Below are positions 50,521 to 59,368 of a DNA stretch of 64,000 bases, piece after piece; position 1 is the stretch's first letter, and every line of letters starts with the position of its first letter. The notes under the pieces are model-generated. The model did no database searches and was not told the DNA's origin. It saw only the letters and a program-made list of their open reading frames with translations. Origin of the DNA: Austwickia sp. (GTDB lineage Bacteria; Actinomycetota; Actinomycetes; Actinomycetales; Dermatophilaceae). The stretch lies in NCBI GenBank assembly GCA_016711265.1, contig JADJTI010000004.1, positions 496,001 through 560,000 of the forward strand, written 5' to 3'. Both the position numbers and the translations under genes were made by a program.

Positions 50521-51417
50521 TCAGCGCAAGAAGTCCATCAGGCTGGGTTGGATCATCTTCGCCGACGCCTGCAGCGCAGCATTGTACGACGTCGACTGGA
50601 TGTTCAGGTCCATGGCCGCCTTGATGAAGTCCACGTCCTCGACCTCGGACAGCGCCGTCTTGGAGGCGTCATCCTGGCGTCCGTTGCGGTCACGCATGGA
50701 CTCCAACCGGTTGGTGCGCGCACCGATCGTGCTCTGCGCCGAAGCGATCGCATCCCCGGCCGCGTCCAGCCCAGGAAGGGCAGCGTTGAGAGCGACGGAC
50801 GGACTTGGGTCCGACTCCAGCGCGGCAATCACCTGATCGATCGCCCCCCCGGCGGAGAGGATTCCTCCGAAGTCGCTGCCCGGGATGGAGACGTTCATCA
50901 GCCCGGCACCATCGGGGGCGTCGGAGACTACCCGCCACATTGGTTCGGCATTGCCTTGGTAGGACCCGTCGGGGGCGAAGGCGTTGCCCACGTTGGCCGT
51001 GCCCGCGAACACCGGGCGCCCGGCGTACTGGGAGTTGGCCAGTTGCAGCATGCCCTGCTTGATCTGGGTGATTTCCTTGGCATAGGCAGAGCGTTCCGTT
51101 GGCCCGTTCGTGTCGTTGGCGCCGGCGATCACCAGTTGCCGGATGCGGTTGAGCTGAGGTGACAGCTGGGTCAGGGTGTCGTCTGCCGTGCGCAGGCGGG
51201 AGAGTCCGTCGGAGATGTTCTCGCCGAACTGCTCCAGCTGGCGCTGTTCCCCCCGCAGGCGCATGGCGCTCACGGTGCCGACGGGGTCGTCGCTGGGACG
51301 GTTGAGCTTCTTGCCCGAGGTCAGTTGCTCCTGGGTGTTCTGCAAACGGGACAGGCTGCCGTTGAGACCGGCTAGCTGGGTCCGGTTCATGGAGTTCTGG
51401 GTGATGCGAAGTGGCAT
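50521..51417 (-). CDS. flgL: Flagellar hook-filament junction protein FlgL (HAP3)
   Basis: 298 residues. MPLRITQNSMNRTQLAGLNG and SLSRLQNTQEQLTSGKKLNR are the FlgL N-terminus, with PSDDPVGTVSAMRLRGEQRQ; the C-terminal SQTALSEVEDVDFIKAAMDL-like helix (TALSEVEDVDFIKAAMDLNI) and SYNAALQASAKMIQPSLMDF close the coiled-coil core. It joins the hook to the filament with FlgK. It follows flgK by 13 bp. Confidence 0.96.
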   Translation of the reverse strand: MPLRITQNSMNRTQLAGLNGSLSRLQNTQEQLTSGKKLNRPSDDPVGTVSAMRLRGEQRQLEQFGENISDGLSRLRTADDTLTQLSPQLNRIRQLVIAGANDTNGPTERSAYAKEITQIKQGMLQLANSQYAGRPVFAGTANVGNAFAPDGSYQGNAEPMWRVVSDAPDGAGLMNVSIPGSDFGGILSAGGAIDQVIAALESDPSPSVALNAALPGLDAAGDAIASAQSTIGARTNRLESMRDRNGRQDDASKTALSEVEDVDFIKAAMDLNIQSTSYNAALQASAKMIQPSLMDFLR

Positions 51418-51430
51418 GTCAGGTCACTCC

Positions 51431-52912
51431 TTAGCGGACCATGTTGAGCAGGGACTCAATGGTGGCGTCGACCGCCGTGATGAACTTGGCGGCCGCAGAG
51501 AACGAGTGCTGGTACTTGATGAGGTTCGTCATCTCCTCGTTCAGGCTGACCCCGGACACGTTCTCCCGAGCGTCGTCGGCGTCCCTGGCCACGACCGTTT
51601 GGGCCTGACCTGTCCGGGTCACGCTTTGGGACTCCACCCCGAGCTCCACGACGAGTCCTCGATAGGTGGCGTCGGCGCCGGTGGCATCGGCAAGATGTCT
51701 CGACATGGCCAACGCATTGTTGCCATCCAGCGCGGGAGGCACGCCCACGGGGTTGCCCTTGGAGATGGCCAGGTCCTTCGGCGCCTTCCCGGTGATCACC
51801 TGGAGAGTCGAGGCGTTCGTCCCACTGAGCAACGCCGCCCCGGGGGTGCCGTCGGCAGTGAAGGGCTGCGAGGTCACGCCCGAGATCGGATCGGTGTAGG
51901 AGGTCTGTTGGCCGTTCACCGTCGTCATGAACTTCATCGCGACCGAATCGAGCTTGGACAGGTAGCCGGGTACGACTTCGTTCGCCGTCTTCAACTGGCC
52001 GCTGATCTCGCCGATGCTCCCGCCGCTGGTGGACGTGGTGGCGATGGACACAGCGCCGGTGTTGAAGAATTCTGCGGTCGCCGTCGCGGCTTCGGGGTCA
52101 CCCGCGGCCGCCCACTGCACCGAGAGCGTGCTCACGCGAGGGTCGGCGCCGGTGGCAACGAGCTTGACCGCGGAGTTCTCGACGCCGCTGACGAGATACG
52201 CGTTGCCGATCTTGACGCTGACCTGACCGTCCGCGACCCGCTCAGTGGTCGCGCCGGTCAGGGTGGAGATCTTCTCGACGAGCAGGTCGCGCTGGTCGGC
52301 GAGCTCGTTGCTGGGGAGTCCGGAAATGGTGTTGTTCCGGATGGCCCGGTTGAGGTTCGCGACGTCCTTGGCCATCACATTGACATCGTTGACGTTCGCC
52401 CGGACTTCCGTCACGGTGTCCGCCCACTGCGTCGTGAGCTGGTTGGCCATGCTATTGAGGTGGTTCGTGACCGCGATGGCGCGCTCGAAGGTGAGGTTTC
52501 GGGGCGCCTCCGCATGCGGGTCGTTGCTGATCTTGGCGGAGGCGTTCCAGAATTCCGCCAGACGGGACTGGAGGCCCGTGCTGCTGGGCTCGCCAAAGGT
52601 GCGCTCAATGCCCGCAAAGGCTTGTTCGAGCTTCTCGGTTTCCGCCAGGCCACTGTGCGCCACCCGGGCCCGCGCCTCGAGAAATTCATCCCGCACTCGG
52701 GAGACACCGACGACCTTGACCCCGCCGCCCGCCTCGTCGTACCGGGACCAGATGGCCGGGACGGTTGGTCCGCCGATGGCGACCTGGTCGACCCGCTGCC
52801 GGCTGTACCCCGGGGTGGCGGTGTTGCTGATGTTCTGACCAGTCGTGTCCAGGCCGCGCTGCGCCGCGTGAATGGCGAGCGAGCCGACGTTCAGGCTGGA
52901 GAACGAAGACAT
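51431..52912 (-). CDS. flgK: Flagellar hook-associated protein FlgK (HAP1)
   Basis: 493 residues from ATG at 52912. LNVGSLAIHAAQRGLDTTGQ and NISNTATPGYSRQRVDQVAI are the FlgK signature; ADQRDLLVEKISTLTGATTE lies mid-protein, and the C-terminal LNEEMTNLIKYQHSFSAAAK, FITAVDATIESLLNMVR is the standard end. It is secreted and forms the first hook-filament ring. It has its own sigma-28-like promoter, placed on a terminator hairpin after the chaperone gene. Confidence 0.97.
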   Translation of the reverse strand: MSSFSSLNVGSLAIHAAQRGLDTTGQNISNTATPGYSRQRVDQVAIGGPTVPAIWSRYDEAGGGVKVVGVSRVRDEFLEARARVAHSGLAETEKLEQAFAGIERTFGEPSSTGLQSRLAEFWNASAKISNDPHAEAPRNLTFERAIAVTNHLNSMANQLTTQWADTVTEVRANVNDVNVMAKDVANLNRAIRNNTISGLPSNELADQRDLLVEKISTLTGATTERVADGQVSVKIGNAYLVSGVENSAVKLVATGADPRVSTLSVQWAAAGDPEAATATAEFFNTGAVSIATTSTSGGSIGEISGQLKTANEVVPGYLSKLDSVAMKFMTTVNGQQTSYTDPISGVTSQPFTADGTPGAALLSGTNASTLQVITGKAPKDLAISKGNPVGVPPALDGNNALAMSRHLADATGADATYRGLVVELGVESQSVTRTGQAQTVVARDADDARENVSGVSLNEEMTNLIKYQHSFSAAAKFITAVDATIESLLNMVR

Positions 52913-52991
52913 GGTGGGTACCTCATCCGTGAGTGACCGGGCTTCTGCGCCCGCGTTCCGTCGCACCGGCACGACCGGTGGTTCGGCATTC

Positions 52992-53019
52992 CTATCGACG
53001 GCGGCGGCACCGTCTTGAA
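52992..53019 (-). promoter_or_regulatory. Sigma-28-like promoter of flgK-flgL
   Basis: TTCA (53019-53016, one mismatch to CTCA) and GTCGATAGGA (-10 part 52999-52992) are 16 bp apart, 79 nt before flgK. The -35 part lies in the loop of the hairpin at 53002-53030. Confidence 0.6.
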
Positions 53020-53030
53020 CGGTGCCGCCG
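53002..53030 (-). terminator. 12 bp perfect hairpin after fliS-chaperone unit
   Basis: CGGCGGCACCGT (53002-53013) pairs with ACGGTGCCGCCG (53019-53030) around a 5 nt loop. It lies 17 bp after the stop at 53047 and overlaps the flgK promoter. Confidence 0.7.
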
Positions 53031-53046
53031 TGGGAGTTACGCGGTA

Positions 53047-53346
53047 TCAGACGCTGGCGTCCAGGTAGAGCGCCACGGCCGAGGGCCGGATCTGATGACC
53101 GCGCTCAAGGTGCTTCAGATCACCCTCGGTGGCCACGAGCTGATACTGCACGAAGGTCGCCAGCGTCCCGATCCGTTCGGTGAGTTGCCGGACCCGCCCC
53201 GTCAGCGACGATGGGAGTTCACCCAGACCCTCTGGTGGCGTGAACTCGGGTACGACGCTGAGGTTGCCACTGCGGAGGGCGGCTTCGTGCACGTTGAGCT
53301 CGTCCTCCATGTCCGTGAGCAACCGCTCCCACGGGGAGGAGTTCAC
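53047..53346 (-). CDS. Flagellar export chaperone, FliT/FlgN-like
   Basis: 99 residues from GTG at 53346, overlapping the fliS stop (GTGA). It is small and helical (SPWERLLTDMEDELNVHEAA, RVRQLTERIGTLATFVQYQL) without a membrane segment or clear motif. Position directly after fliS and before flgK fits FliT (FliD chaperone) or FlgN (FlgK/FlgL chaperone). Which one cannot be settled by reading alone. Confidence 0.65.
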   Translation of the reverse strand: MNSSPWERLLTDMEDELNVHEAALRSGNLSVVPEFTPPEGLGELPSSLTGRVRQLTERIGTLATFVQYQLVATEGDLKHLERGHQIRPSAVALYLDASV

Positions 53347-53732
53347 GACGCGGCACCGCTGGTCTGGATGGCCGCCTGATGCCAGGCCTGAGCCAGCGGT
53401 TCGACGACCGCGCGGACATCGCGGATGGGACCCGCATCTTTGTCGGTGTTGGCGATGACGAGTTGCTCGGTCATCCACACATAGAGCCGTTGGAGCGATT
53501 CCCCTTCAGGCCACACCGACAGGTCAAGGGTGGCGAACAACTCCGCGATGATCTCCTGGGCATGGATCAGGGCATCGTGCCCGCCTTGAATGTTGGCGGC
53601 GACCACGGCCCGCTCCGCAACCGTGAGATCCTTGAGCAGCCTGTCGTACAGCATCGTCAGAAGGGTGGCGGGCGACGCCGTCGTGACCGACTCGCGGGCG
53701 TACAGGTTACGGAGCTGGGTCGTGGTCGTCAT
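53343..53732 (-). CDS. fliS: Flagellin chaperone FliS
   Basis: 129 residues. LRNLYARESVTTASPATLLT, MLYDRLLKDLTVAERAVVAA and AHAQEIIAELFATLDLS-like (IHAQEIIAELFATLDLSVWP) mark the four-helix FliS bundle that holds the flagellin C-terminus. It follows fliD by 10 bp and overlaps the next gene. Confidence 0.95.
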   Translation of the reverse strand: MTTTTQLRNLYARESVTTASPATLLTMLYDRLLKDLTVAERAVVAANIQGGHDALIHAQEIIAELFATLDLSVWPEGESLQRLYVWMTEQLVIANTDKDAGPIRDVRAVVEPLAQAWHQAAIQTSGAAS

Positions 53733-53742
53733 CAGGGTCCTA

Positions 53743-55131
53743 TCACTTGCTGTTACTCGACATAGTCGGCAGCGACTTCAGCTGACCGGCCAACCAATCG
53801 CCCTGCATCTTCAGCTTGCTGAGCATGCTGTCCAGGGTGTTGTACTGACGGGTCAAGAGGCCTTCTTTCGCCGTCATCCGTTCGTCGAACCGTTTGATCT
53901 GCGCCGTGTACTCCTGTTGCAGGGCATCCTGTCCGCGAATGGCGGCCGTCAACGTCCCGCTGGTGGAGTTAGTCGTCGCATTGCTGAGCGTGGAAACATC
54001 CTCGGCCAGCTTGTTGATGGTGGCTTGGACCTTCGCCGGATCCTTGGCGTACGCCTCGGTGAACTTCGACTTGTCGAACGTCACCGACCCATACCTGTCG
54101 ATGCTGACCCCCACCAGGCCGGGTGCACTTGCCGTCGATCCGACAAACAGATTGGTGACCTGACTCGACAGCGTGCGTGCCGTCGAGTCGCCGAGGAAGA
54201 TCTGCGCGGTCTTGCTCTCGGTGTCGTACTTGCTGTTGATCCGGATATTGGCCAACGCGGCATTCGCTGCCGACACCAGGGCGTCCACCTTGCCTGCCAT
54301 GGCGTCGGTGTCGGTGGTGACTTTGACGGTCACCGGACTGGGGTCCACCTTCGCGACGGTGACGTTCACCCCGGGCAGAATGTCAACGAAGGTGTTCTTT
54401 CCGGACTTGAGGGTGTACGCGTTCGCCGTGTCGCCGACGGTGAGTTCGGCATCGGTGCCGAGGCTCAGGGCAGCAAAGCTGCCCAAGACCGCTGGCGTCG
54501 GGCCGCCAACCGCGTCCTGAACCGTGATGTTCGAGGCCTCTCCCGTCTTGCTGGACATGAGCTGCAGGCGGAAGCTGCCGTCGTCGATCTTGACGACCGT
54601 CGCGTTGACTCCGGCGTGCTTGTCGTTGATGGCCTTGGCCACGTCCCCGATCGTCGCGTCCGGGCCCACGACGGGAACGCTCACGTCGATGGTCTTCTCG
54701 TCGGGCAGGCCGGCACCTTGAACCACCGTGAACGACAGGGTCTCGCCCGCGGCAAGGCCCAGGGTCTCCGTGGCTGAGGTCCATTGCTTGGCCCCAAGGG
54801 CCGATCCCGCGGTGGCCAGCGCGGTGACCTTGAACGTGAGATTCCCGATTTGCGCACTGGGGCTGGCCGTCGCGGTGGCAACCGCGTTGTTGCTGCTGGT
54901 CGCCGACACCGAATCCCAGATCGTGCTGGTGGCCGCCGGGTCCGGTTTGACGGCGTCCGCCGCGCTCTTGAGCGACAGCATGAGGCCGTTGAGGGAGGTG
55001 TAGGCACCGGACAATGCGTTGGCGCTGGTCTTTGCCTTGACCAACTTGTCGCCGGCGGCCCGCTCGACCTGCATCAGCCTCTGGACCAGGTCGGCAGTAT
55101 CTAAACCCGTCATCAGACCGCTGATTTGCAT
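53743..55131 (-). CDS. fliD: Flagellar filament cap protein FliD (HAP2)
   Basis: 462 residues. MQISGLMTGLDTADLVQRLM and QVERAAGDKLVKAKTSANAL are the FliD N-terminus; the end (TQQEYTAQIKRFDERMTAKE-like region, GLLTRQYNTLDSMLSKLKMQ) is the C-terminal coiled coil. The middle is the variable cap domain. It lies 100 bp after fliC, past a strong hairpin, so it is probably expressed by read-through or an unseen promoter. Confidence 0.96.
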   Translation of the reverse strand: MQISGLMTGLDTADLVQRLMQVERAAGDKLVKAKTSANALSGAYTSLNGLMLSLKSAADAVKPDPAATSTIWDSVSATSSNNAVATATASPSAQIGNLTFKVTALATAGSALGAKQWTSATETLGLAAGETLSFTVVQGAGLPDEKTIDVSVPVVGPDATIGDVAKAINDKHAGVNATVVKIDDGSFRLQLMSSKTGEASNITVQDAVGGPTPAVLGSFAALSLGTDAELTVGDTANAYTLKSGKNTFVDILPGVNVTVAKVDPSPVTVKVTTDTDAMAGKVDALVSAANAALANIRINSKYDTESKTAQIFLGDSTARTLSSQVTNLFVGSTASAPGLVGVSIDRYGSVTFDKSKFTEAYAKDPAKVQATINKLAEDVSTLSNATTNSTSGTLTAAIRGQDALQQEYTAQIKRFDERMTAKEGLLTRQYNTLDSMLSKLKMQGDWLAGQLKSLPTMSSNSK

Positions 55132-55171
55132 GGAAACTCCTCTCCGTGGCTGGGGTGATCAGGACGACCAC

Positions 55172-55204
55172 GAGGGGGCGCGGGCGTTGGGCCCGCGCCC
55201 CCTC
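55172..55204 (-). terminator. 14 bp perfect hairpin after fliC
   Basis: GAGGGGGCGCGGGC pairs with GCCCGCGCCCCCTC around a 5 nt loop, 27 bp after the fliC stop. It is likely to lower expression of fliD relative to flagellin. Confidence 0.8.
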
Positions 55205-55230
55205 AGCGGTCATTCGGCTAAAGCCCGAGA

Positions 55231-56535
55231 TCAGCCCAGCAGCTTCAGCACGGACTGGGCGCTCTGGTTCGCCTGCCCCAGCATGGAGACACCGGCCTGC
55301 TGCAGGATCTGCGAGCCCGTGAACGCCGTCATTTCCTTGGCCATGTCGGTGTCCCGGATGAGCGACTCGGATGCGGTCAGGTTCTCCGCGGCCACCGAGA
55401 GGTTCTTGATGGTGTGCGACAAACGGTTCTGCAGGGCACCGAGGTCGGCGCGCTGGTCGGAGATCTTGCCGACCGCGCCATCGAGCATCTTGATGGCGTT
55501 GGTGGCGCCTTGGCGGCTCGACAGGTCGACCTTCTTCACATCGTCGGCAGTCGCCGCGGCGATGACGAATCCGCCACCGGCGCTGAGCTTGGAGGTGAAG
55601 GTGATCGATTGACCGGCGGTGAAGTTCACCGTCTTGCCGTCAGTCGAAATCTTGCCGATGACGTTGTTGGAACTGTCCAGCACGTTGGACCCGGTAGTTA
55701 CGGTGTAGGTGCCGGCCTTGATTTGGCCGTTCATCTGGGTCACGTTGGCTACCGTTGTGGTCCCGCTGACCGCTCCAGCGGAGATCGCGAACGCGACACC
55801 TTCGGAGAAGACCCCCGCGGTCGCCGAGATGCGGTCCTTACCGTCGATGTTGATCGCGGTCGCGGTGTACGTGCCGACGACATCACCGTCGAGCAGGACC
55901 TGCTTGTTGCTTCCCAGCACGTAATTGCCGTCCTCGGGGGCCGTGACGGCGGCGCCGATGCCCAGCGTGATCGTCGCCGGAGTGGCGGTGGTGCCGAACT
56001 GCGTCACCTCGGTGCGATCGATCAGGTTCAGGCCCTTCGCCGACAGGTCGGCGATGCTGACGCCCATCGTCTGGTTCTGGTTCGCGCCGATCTGCAGGTA
56101 CTTGTCCTTGAAGTTCCCATCGAGCAGGTTCATGCCGTTGAACTGGGTCCGCGTGGCGGTGGAGTCGATCTCCTTGACGAGGGCGTCGACCTCCTTCTGA
56201 ATGGCCTTGCGGTCCTCGTCGGTGTTGGTGTCGTTCGCGGACTGGACGGCCAGGGTCCGCATGCGCTGCAGCATCGCGTGCACCTCGTTGAGGGCACCCT
56301 CAGCGGTCTGGATCAAGGAGACGCTGTGCTGGGCGTTGGAGACGGACTGGTTGAGGCCGCCCACCTGCGTGCGCAGCTTCTCGGAGATCGCCAGCCCCGC
56401 AGCGTCGTCGGCTGCCCGGTTGATGCGCAGGCCCGAGGACAAGCGCTCCAGGCTCAAGCCCAGGGCGCTCTGGGTGTTGGTCAGGTTGCGGTAGGCGTTG
56501 ATCGCCGGGACGTTGTGGTTGATCTGAAGACCCAT
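55231..56535 (-). CDS. fliC: Flagellin FliC
   Basis: 434 residues, ATG at 56535. The D0/D1 ends are conserved: GLQINHNVPAINAYRNLTNT, LERLSSGLRINRAADDAAGL and AISEKLRTQVGGLNQ at the N-terminus; LSHTIKNLSVAAENLTASES, LIRDTDMAKEMTAFTGSQIL and QQAGVSMLGQANQSAQSVLK at the C-terminus. The middle (residues ~180-340) is Thr/Ser/Asn-rich and would be surface-exposed, offering O-glycosylation sites. It has its own sigma-28-like promoter and is adjacent to the glycosylation genes. Confidence 0.98.
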   Translation of the reverse strand: MGLQINHNVPAINAYRNLTNTQSALGLSLERLSSGLRINRAADDAAGLAISEKLRTQVGGLNQSVSNAQHSVSLIQTAEGALNEVHAMLQRMRTLAVQSANDTNTDEDRKAIQKEVDALVKEIDSTATRTQFNGMNLLDGNFKDKYLQIGANQNQTMGVSIADLSAKGLNLIDRTEVTQFGTTATPATITLGIGAAVTAPEDGNYVLGSNKQVLLDGDVVGTYTATAINIDGKDRISATAGVFSEGVAFAISAGAVSGTTTVANVTQMNGQIKAGTYTVTTGSNVLDSSNNVIGKISTDGKTVNFTAGQSITFTSKLSAGGGFVIAAATADDVKKVDLSSRQGATNAIKMLDGAVGKISDQRADLGALQNRLSHTIKNLSVAAENLTASESLIRDTDMAKEMTAFTGSQILQQAGVSMLGQANQSAQSVLKLLG

Positions 56536-56651
56536 GACAATGCTCCTTCGTGGATGGGGTCTCGGTCACACCTTCCTTGGCGGGACCGTGTGAGGGATGC
56601 GCTGACGCTGCTCGGTGACCTCGCAAGGCCACCAGCGTCGGCGACGTCCTC

Positions 56652-56679
56652 CTATCGACCGGCTCAACGCAGTCTTGAG
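56652..56679 (-). promoter_or_regulatory. Sigma-28-like promoter of fliC
   Basis: CTCA (56679-56676) and GTCGATAGGA (-10 part 56659-56652) are 16 bp apart on the minus strand, 116 nt before fliC. Both parts match the flbD copy. Confidence 0.7.
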
Positions 56680-56692
56680 CGCTTCGAGCCGG

Positions 56693-58006
56693 TCACGGCT
56701 TTCCGAAGAACAGCGATGGACTGCCGACCGAGGCTCCTTGTCGACCCGAGGGCGCCGAAGGTGAACCTGTCCTTGCCCGCAGCGCCTGCAGTACCGCAGC
56801 GGCCGACGCACCCAGCGACTCGAATTCGGTCATCATGGCCGGCACATGGGCAGATCCGTCCTCAACCAGCAGATCGGCGAGATCGCCGGCCGACCGGTCT
56901 CCCCAGAGCTTCAACAAGAGGCGGCCCCGACCAGGGATGACGCCGTGGGAGGCGAACAGCTGGATGCAGCAGGCGGCAGCCTCGTCGAGCTCGCCGCAGT
57001 TCGCGGCCGCGATCATCCGCGCCTCGATCGTCGTCGTGGTCCCCGTGGAGAATCCAATGGCATTGTGGGGATTGTCGACGCGTCGAAGCAGCTCGAGTGC
57101 CTCCCGGTGACGGCCCTGCCCCATCCGCGCCCGGGCCATGAGCAAGGCCGCGATGTCGGGATACCGGCCATCCGCACTCAGTTCCCGGGCGATGACCGCT
57201 GCGTCGTCGTACGCGCCGAGTTGGACCAGGAGCTCGGCGAGGTCCTGCATCGCCCAAATCCGGCGCGGTGCATCTGACTTGACCTTCCAGATCTTGACGT
57301 AGTCGTCGACAGCATCTGCCCACTTGCCGAGCGTCATGAACGAGCGTGCGCGGTTGAGCAGCGCCGTCAGCTGCAGATCGACATCGGCGCCGTCCCCGTT
57401 GTGGGCCACGTCGAGCTCCGCGAGCTCGAGATTCCGGCTGCCCTTGACGGGCATCGTCCCGTGCTCATACCCGATGTGATCGTAGTAGAGGACGTCCGAA
57501 GCAAGGGGCCAGCAGGTCAGCTTCCCATCACGGAGGGCGCCGATCGTTTCGTGAACCACTCCGTGGTACTCGGCGCGACCTGGACGGAGAAACCTGCGCA
57601 CCCGGAACGACGACACCGGGTCACCGTCCGGATCAAGGTTGCGAATCTCGATTTCGAGAGCGTCGATGCCGACGAGGTTCGACGTCAAGCCATCGCGGAG
57701 CACGGTGCGCAGTTTGGCCTGATCGGCGCGGATCCGCTCATCAGCGTCGATGTTCAGGACCCACTTCGCGTTGCACATCGCGACCGCCGCATTCCGCGCC
57801 CGGGCGAAGTCGTCGTCCCAGTATCCCTGCTCGACCCGAGCCCCGGCCGCGCGGGCGATCTCGACGGTGCGGTCCGTCGACCCCGTGTCGTAGATACAGA
57901 TCTCGGACAGCAGCGGGCGGAGTTCGTTCAGGGACGCGATGCAGTCGGGGAGAAATTTCTCCTCGTTCTTCACGATGAGGGCAGCGGCAAGAAGGGGGGT
58001 TTCCAT
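56693..58006 (-). CDS. GT2-type glycosyltransferase with TPR-like C-terminus
   Basis: 437 residues from ATG at 58006. The N-terminal ~230 residues are a GT-A fold of family 2: LIVKNEEKFLPDCIASL, IYDTGSTDRTVEIARAAG, VLNIDADERIRADQ (D-x-D metal site) and EYHGVVHETIG. The C-terminal half repeats short helix pairs (ALLNRARSFMTLGKWADAVD, QLGAYDDAAVIARELSADGR) like TPRs. Such proteins are often peptide- or flagellin-modifying transferases, the TPR gripping the protein. It is divergent from the epimerase and lies next to fliC, both with the same promoter motif. Confidence 0.85.
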   Translation of the reverse strand: METPLLAAALIVKNEEKFLPDCIASLNELRPLLSEICIYDTGSTDRTVEIARAAGARVEQGYWDDDFARARNAAVAMCNAKWVLNIDADERIRADQAKLRTVLRDGLTSNLVGIDALEIEIRNLDPDGDPVSSFRVRRFLRPGRAEYHGVVHETIGALRDGKLTCWPLASDVLYYDHIGYEHGTMPVKGSRNLELAELDVAHNGDGADVDLQLTALLNRARSFMTLGKWADAVDDYVKIWKVKSDAPRRIWAMQDLAELLVQLGAYDDAAVIARELSADGRYPDIAALLMARARMGQGRHREALELLRRVDNPHNAIGFSTGTTTTIEARMIAAANCGELDEAAACCIQLFASHGVIPGRGRLLLKLWGDRSAGDLADLLVEDGSAHVPAMMTEFESLGASAAAVLQALRARTGSPSAPSGRQGASVGSPSLFFGKP

Positions 58007-58013
58007 GGCGTCC

Positions 58014-58041
58014 CCATCGGCCGGGCCACCTGAGCCTTGAG
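58014..58041 (-). promoter_or_regulatory. Sigma-28-like promoter of the GT2 gene
   Basis: CTCA (58041-58038) and GCCGATGG (58021-58014) are 16 bp apart on the minus strand; the -10 part ends 7 nt before the ATG, so the mRNA would be nearly leaderless. Confidence 0.5.
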
Positions 58042-58154
58042 GGGAACACCCCGGGGACACCGCTGCATGACCGCCAGCGACGGCGATCCTCACCTCGGGG
58101 CAATCGCCTTCTCGCGACATGGGATTGCGCCCACGATGCGCCGGCGTCAGACCG

Positions 58155-58182
58155 CTCAGGAGCGCCGTGGGGACGCCGATGA
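58155..58182 (+). promoter_or_regulatory. Sigma-28-like promoter of the epimerase gene
   Basis: CTCA (58155-58158) and GCCGATGA (58175-58182) are 16 bp apart, 52 nt before the start at 58235. Confidence 0.6.
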
Positions 58183-58234
58183 AACAGGAGCGCGCCCGTT
58201 AGCAGCCCATCCGTCGCCCCTCGAAGGAGCCTCT

Positions 58235-59368
58235 ATGTCCTGCCTCGACCTTGGTGACGCACACGTCATCGTCACGGGGGGGGCCGGCTTCATCGGACAC
58301 CATCTCTGTCACGAGCTACTGAAGGCGGGGGCAAGGCTGACCGTGCTGGACAACTTCGCCTCGGGAGACCGCGCCAATCTGCGTCAGCTGATGGGTGACC
58401 ATCTGCGTCTCATCGAGCACGACGTTACGCAGCCCTGGCCGATCGATGACCCCGTCGATGCCGTCGTGCACTTGGCATCTCTGGCGAGCCCCGTGTACTA
58501 CATGGACCTCCCGATCGAGACCCTGCGCGTCGGTTCGGAGGGCACGTTACGGGCACTGGAGTACGCCCGTCGCCACCGGGCCCGCTTCATCGTCTCCTCG
58601 ACCAGCGAGGTGTATGGCGATCCGCTCATCCATCCCCAGGTCGAGACCTATTGGGGGAACGTGAATCCCATCGGGGTTCGCGCCGTCTACGACGAGGGGA
58701 AACGGTTCACCGAAGCGGCCACCGTCGCCTATGCACGCGAATACGGCCTGTCCACGGGCATCGCCCGACTCTTCAACACCTACGGCCCTGGCATGCGGTT
58801 GGACGATGGGCGGGCCATCCCGACGATGGCTTGCCAAGCACTGGAGGGCACACCGATCTCCGTGAGCGGGGACGGCAGCCAAACGCGCAGCTTCTGCTAC
58901 GTCTCCGACACTGTGGCCGGACTCATCGCCCTGCTGACCAGCGACGTCGCCGGACCCGTGAACCTCGGGAACCCCCAGGAGATCACGCTCCTCGAACTCG
59001 CCCAGCGGCTTCGTCAGCTCACGGGTGAGGTCTCGGACATCTCTTTTGTCCCCCGCCCCCACGATGATCCCAGTGTGCGCAAGCCCTGCATCGACGCAGC
59101 GCAGCGATTGCTCGGTTGGGCCCCCGTCGTCGCTCTGGAGGAAGGCCTACGCAGGACCGTGGAGTCCTTTGCCGCCATTTTGCCCACGCACGACCCCGCG
59201 CTGCGGGAACGGGTTCGGTTCGCCCTAGAGCGCGGCCTCACTCAGGACCGCCATGCGGCTCCGGCGCCGACACTGAACGACATAGCCACCGAACAGTCCG
59301 AGAGCGCCCGACTTCTCGTGGACCACGTGCGAGCGGCCCGGCCGCAACCGACCGGAGCTACGACATGA
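58235..59368 (+). CDS. UDP-glucuronate decarboxylase-like NAD-dependent sugar epimerase
   Basis: 377 residues from ATG at 58235 (GAAGGAG upstream). The nucleotide-binding VTGGAGFIGHHLCHELLKAG, HLASLASPVYYMDLPIETL and SSTSEVYGDP precede the catalytic Tyr-x3-Lys in AVYDEGKRFTEAAT. RLFNTYGPGM and SFCYVSDTVAGL are typical SDR substrate parts. YDEGK is as in UDP-xylose synthases. The last ~70 residues are an extra Ala/Glu-rich tail. The product likely feeds the transferases downstream; the stop overlaps the next start (ATGA). Confidence 0.85.
   Translation: MSCLDLGDAHVIVTGGAGFIGHHLCHELLKAGARLTVLDNFASGDRANLRQLMGDHLRLIEHDVTQPWPIDDPVDAVVHLASLASPVYYMDLPIETLRVGSEGTLRALEYARRHRARFIVSSTSEVYGDPLIHPQVETYWGNVNPIGVRAVYDEGKRFTEAATVAYAREYGLSTGIARLFNTYGPGMRLDDGRAIPTMACQALEGTPISVSGDGSQTRSFCYVSDTVAGLIALLTSDVAGPVNLGNPQEITLLELAQRLRQLTGEVSDISFVPRPHDDPSVRKPCIDAAQRLLGWAPVVALEEGLRRTVESFAAILPTHDPALRERVRFALERGLTQDRHAAPAPTLNDIATEQSESARLLVDHVRAARPQPTGATT

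Noticed and set aside
51176..52936. A 586-codon open frame antisense to flgK and flgL
   Set aside because: GC-rich third positions leave the opposite strand open; its residues show no family and the minus-strand flgK and flgL are unmistakable.
55132..55230. A promoter search before fliD
   Set aside because: No CTCA-N16-GYCGAT match occurs; only the fliC hairpin is seen, so fliD was left without an assigned promoter.
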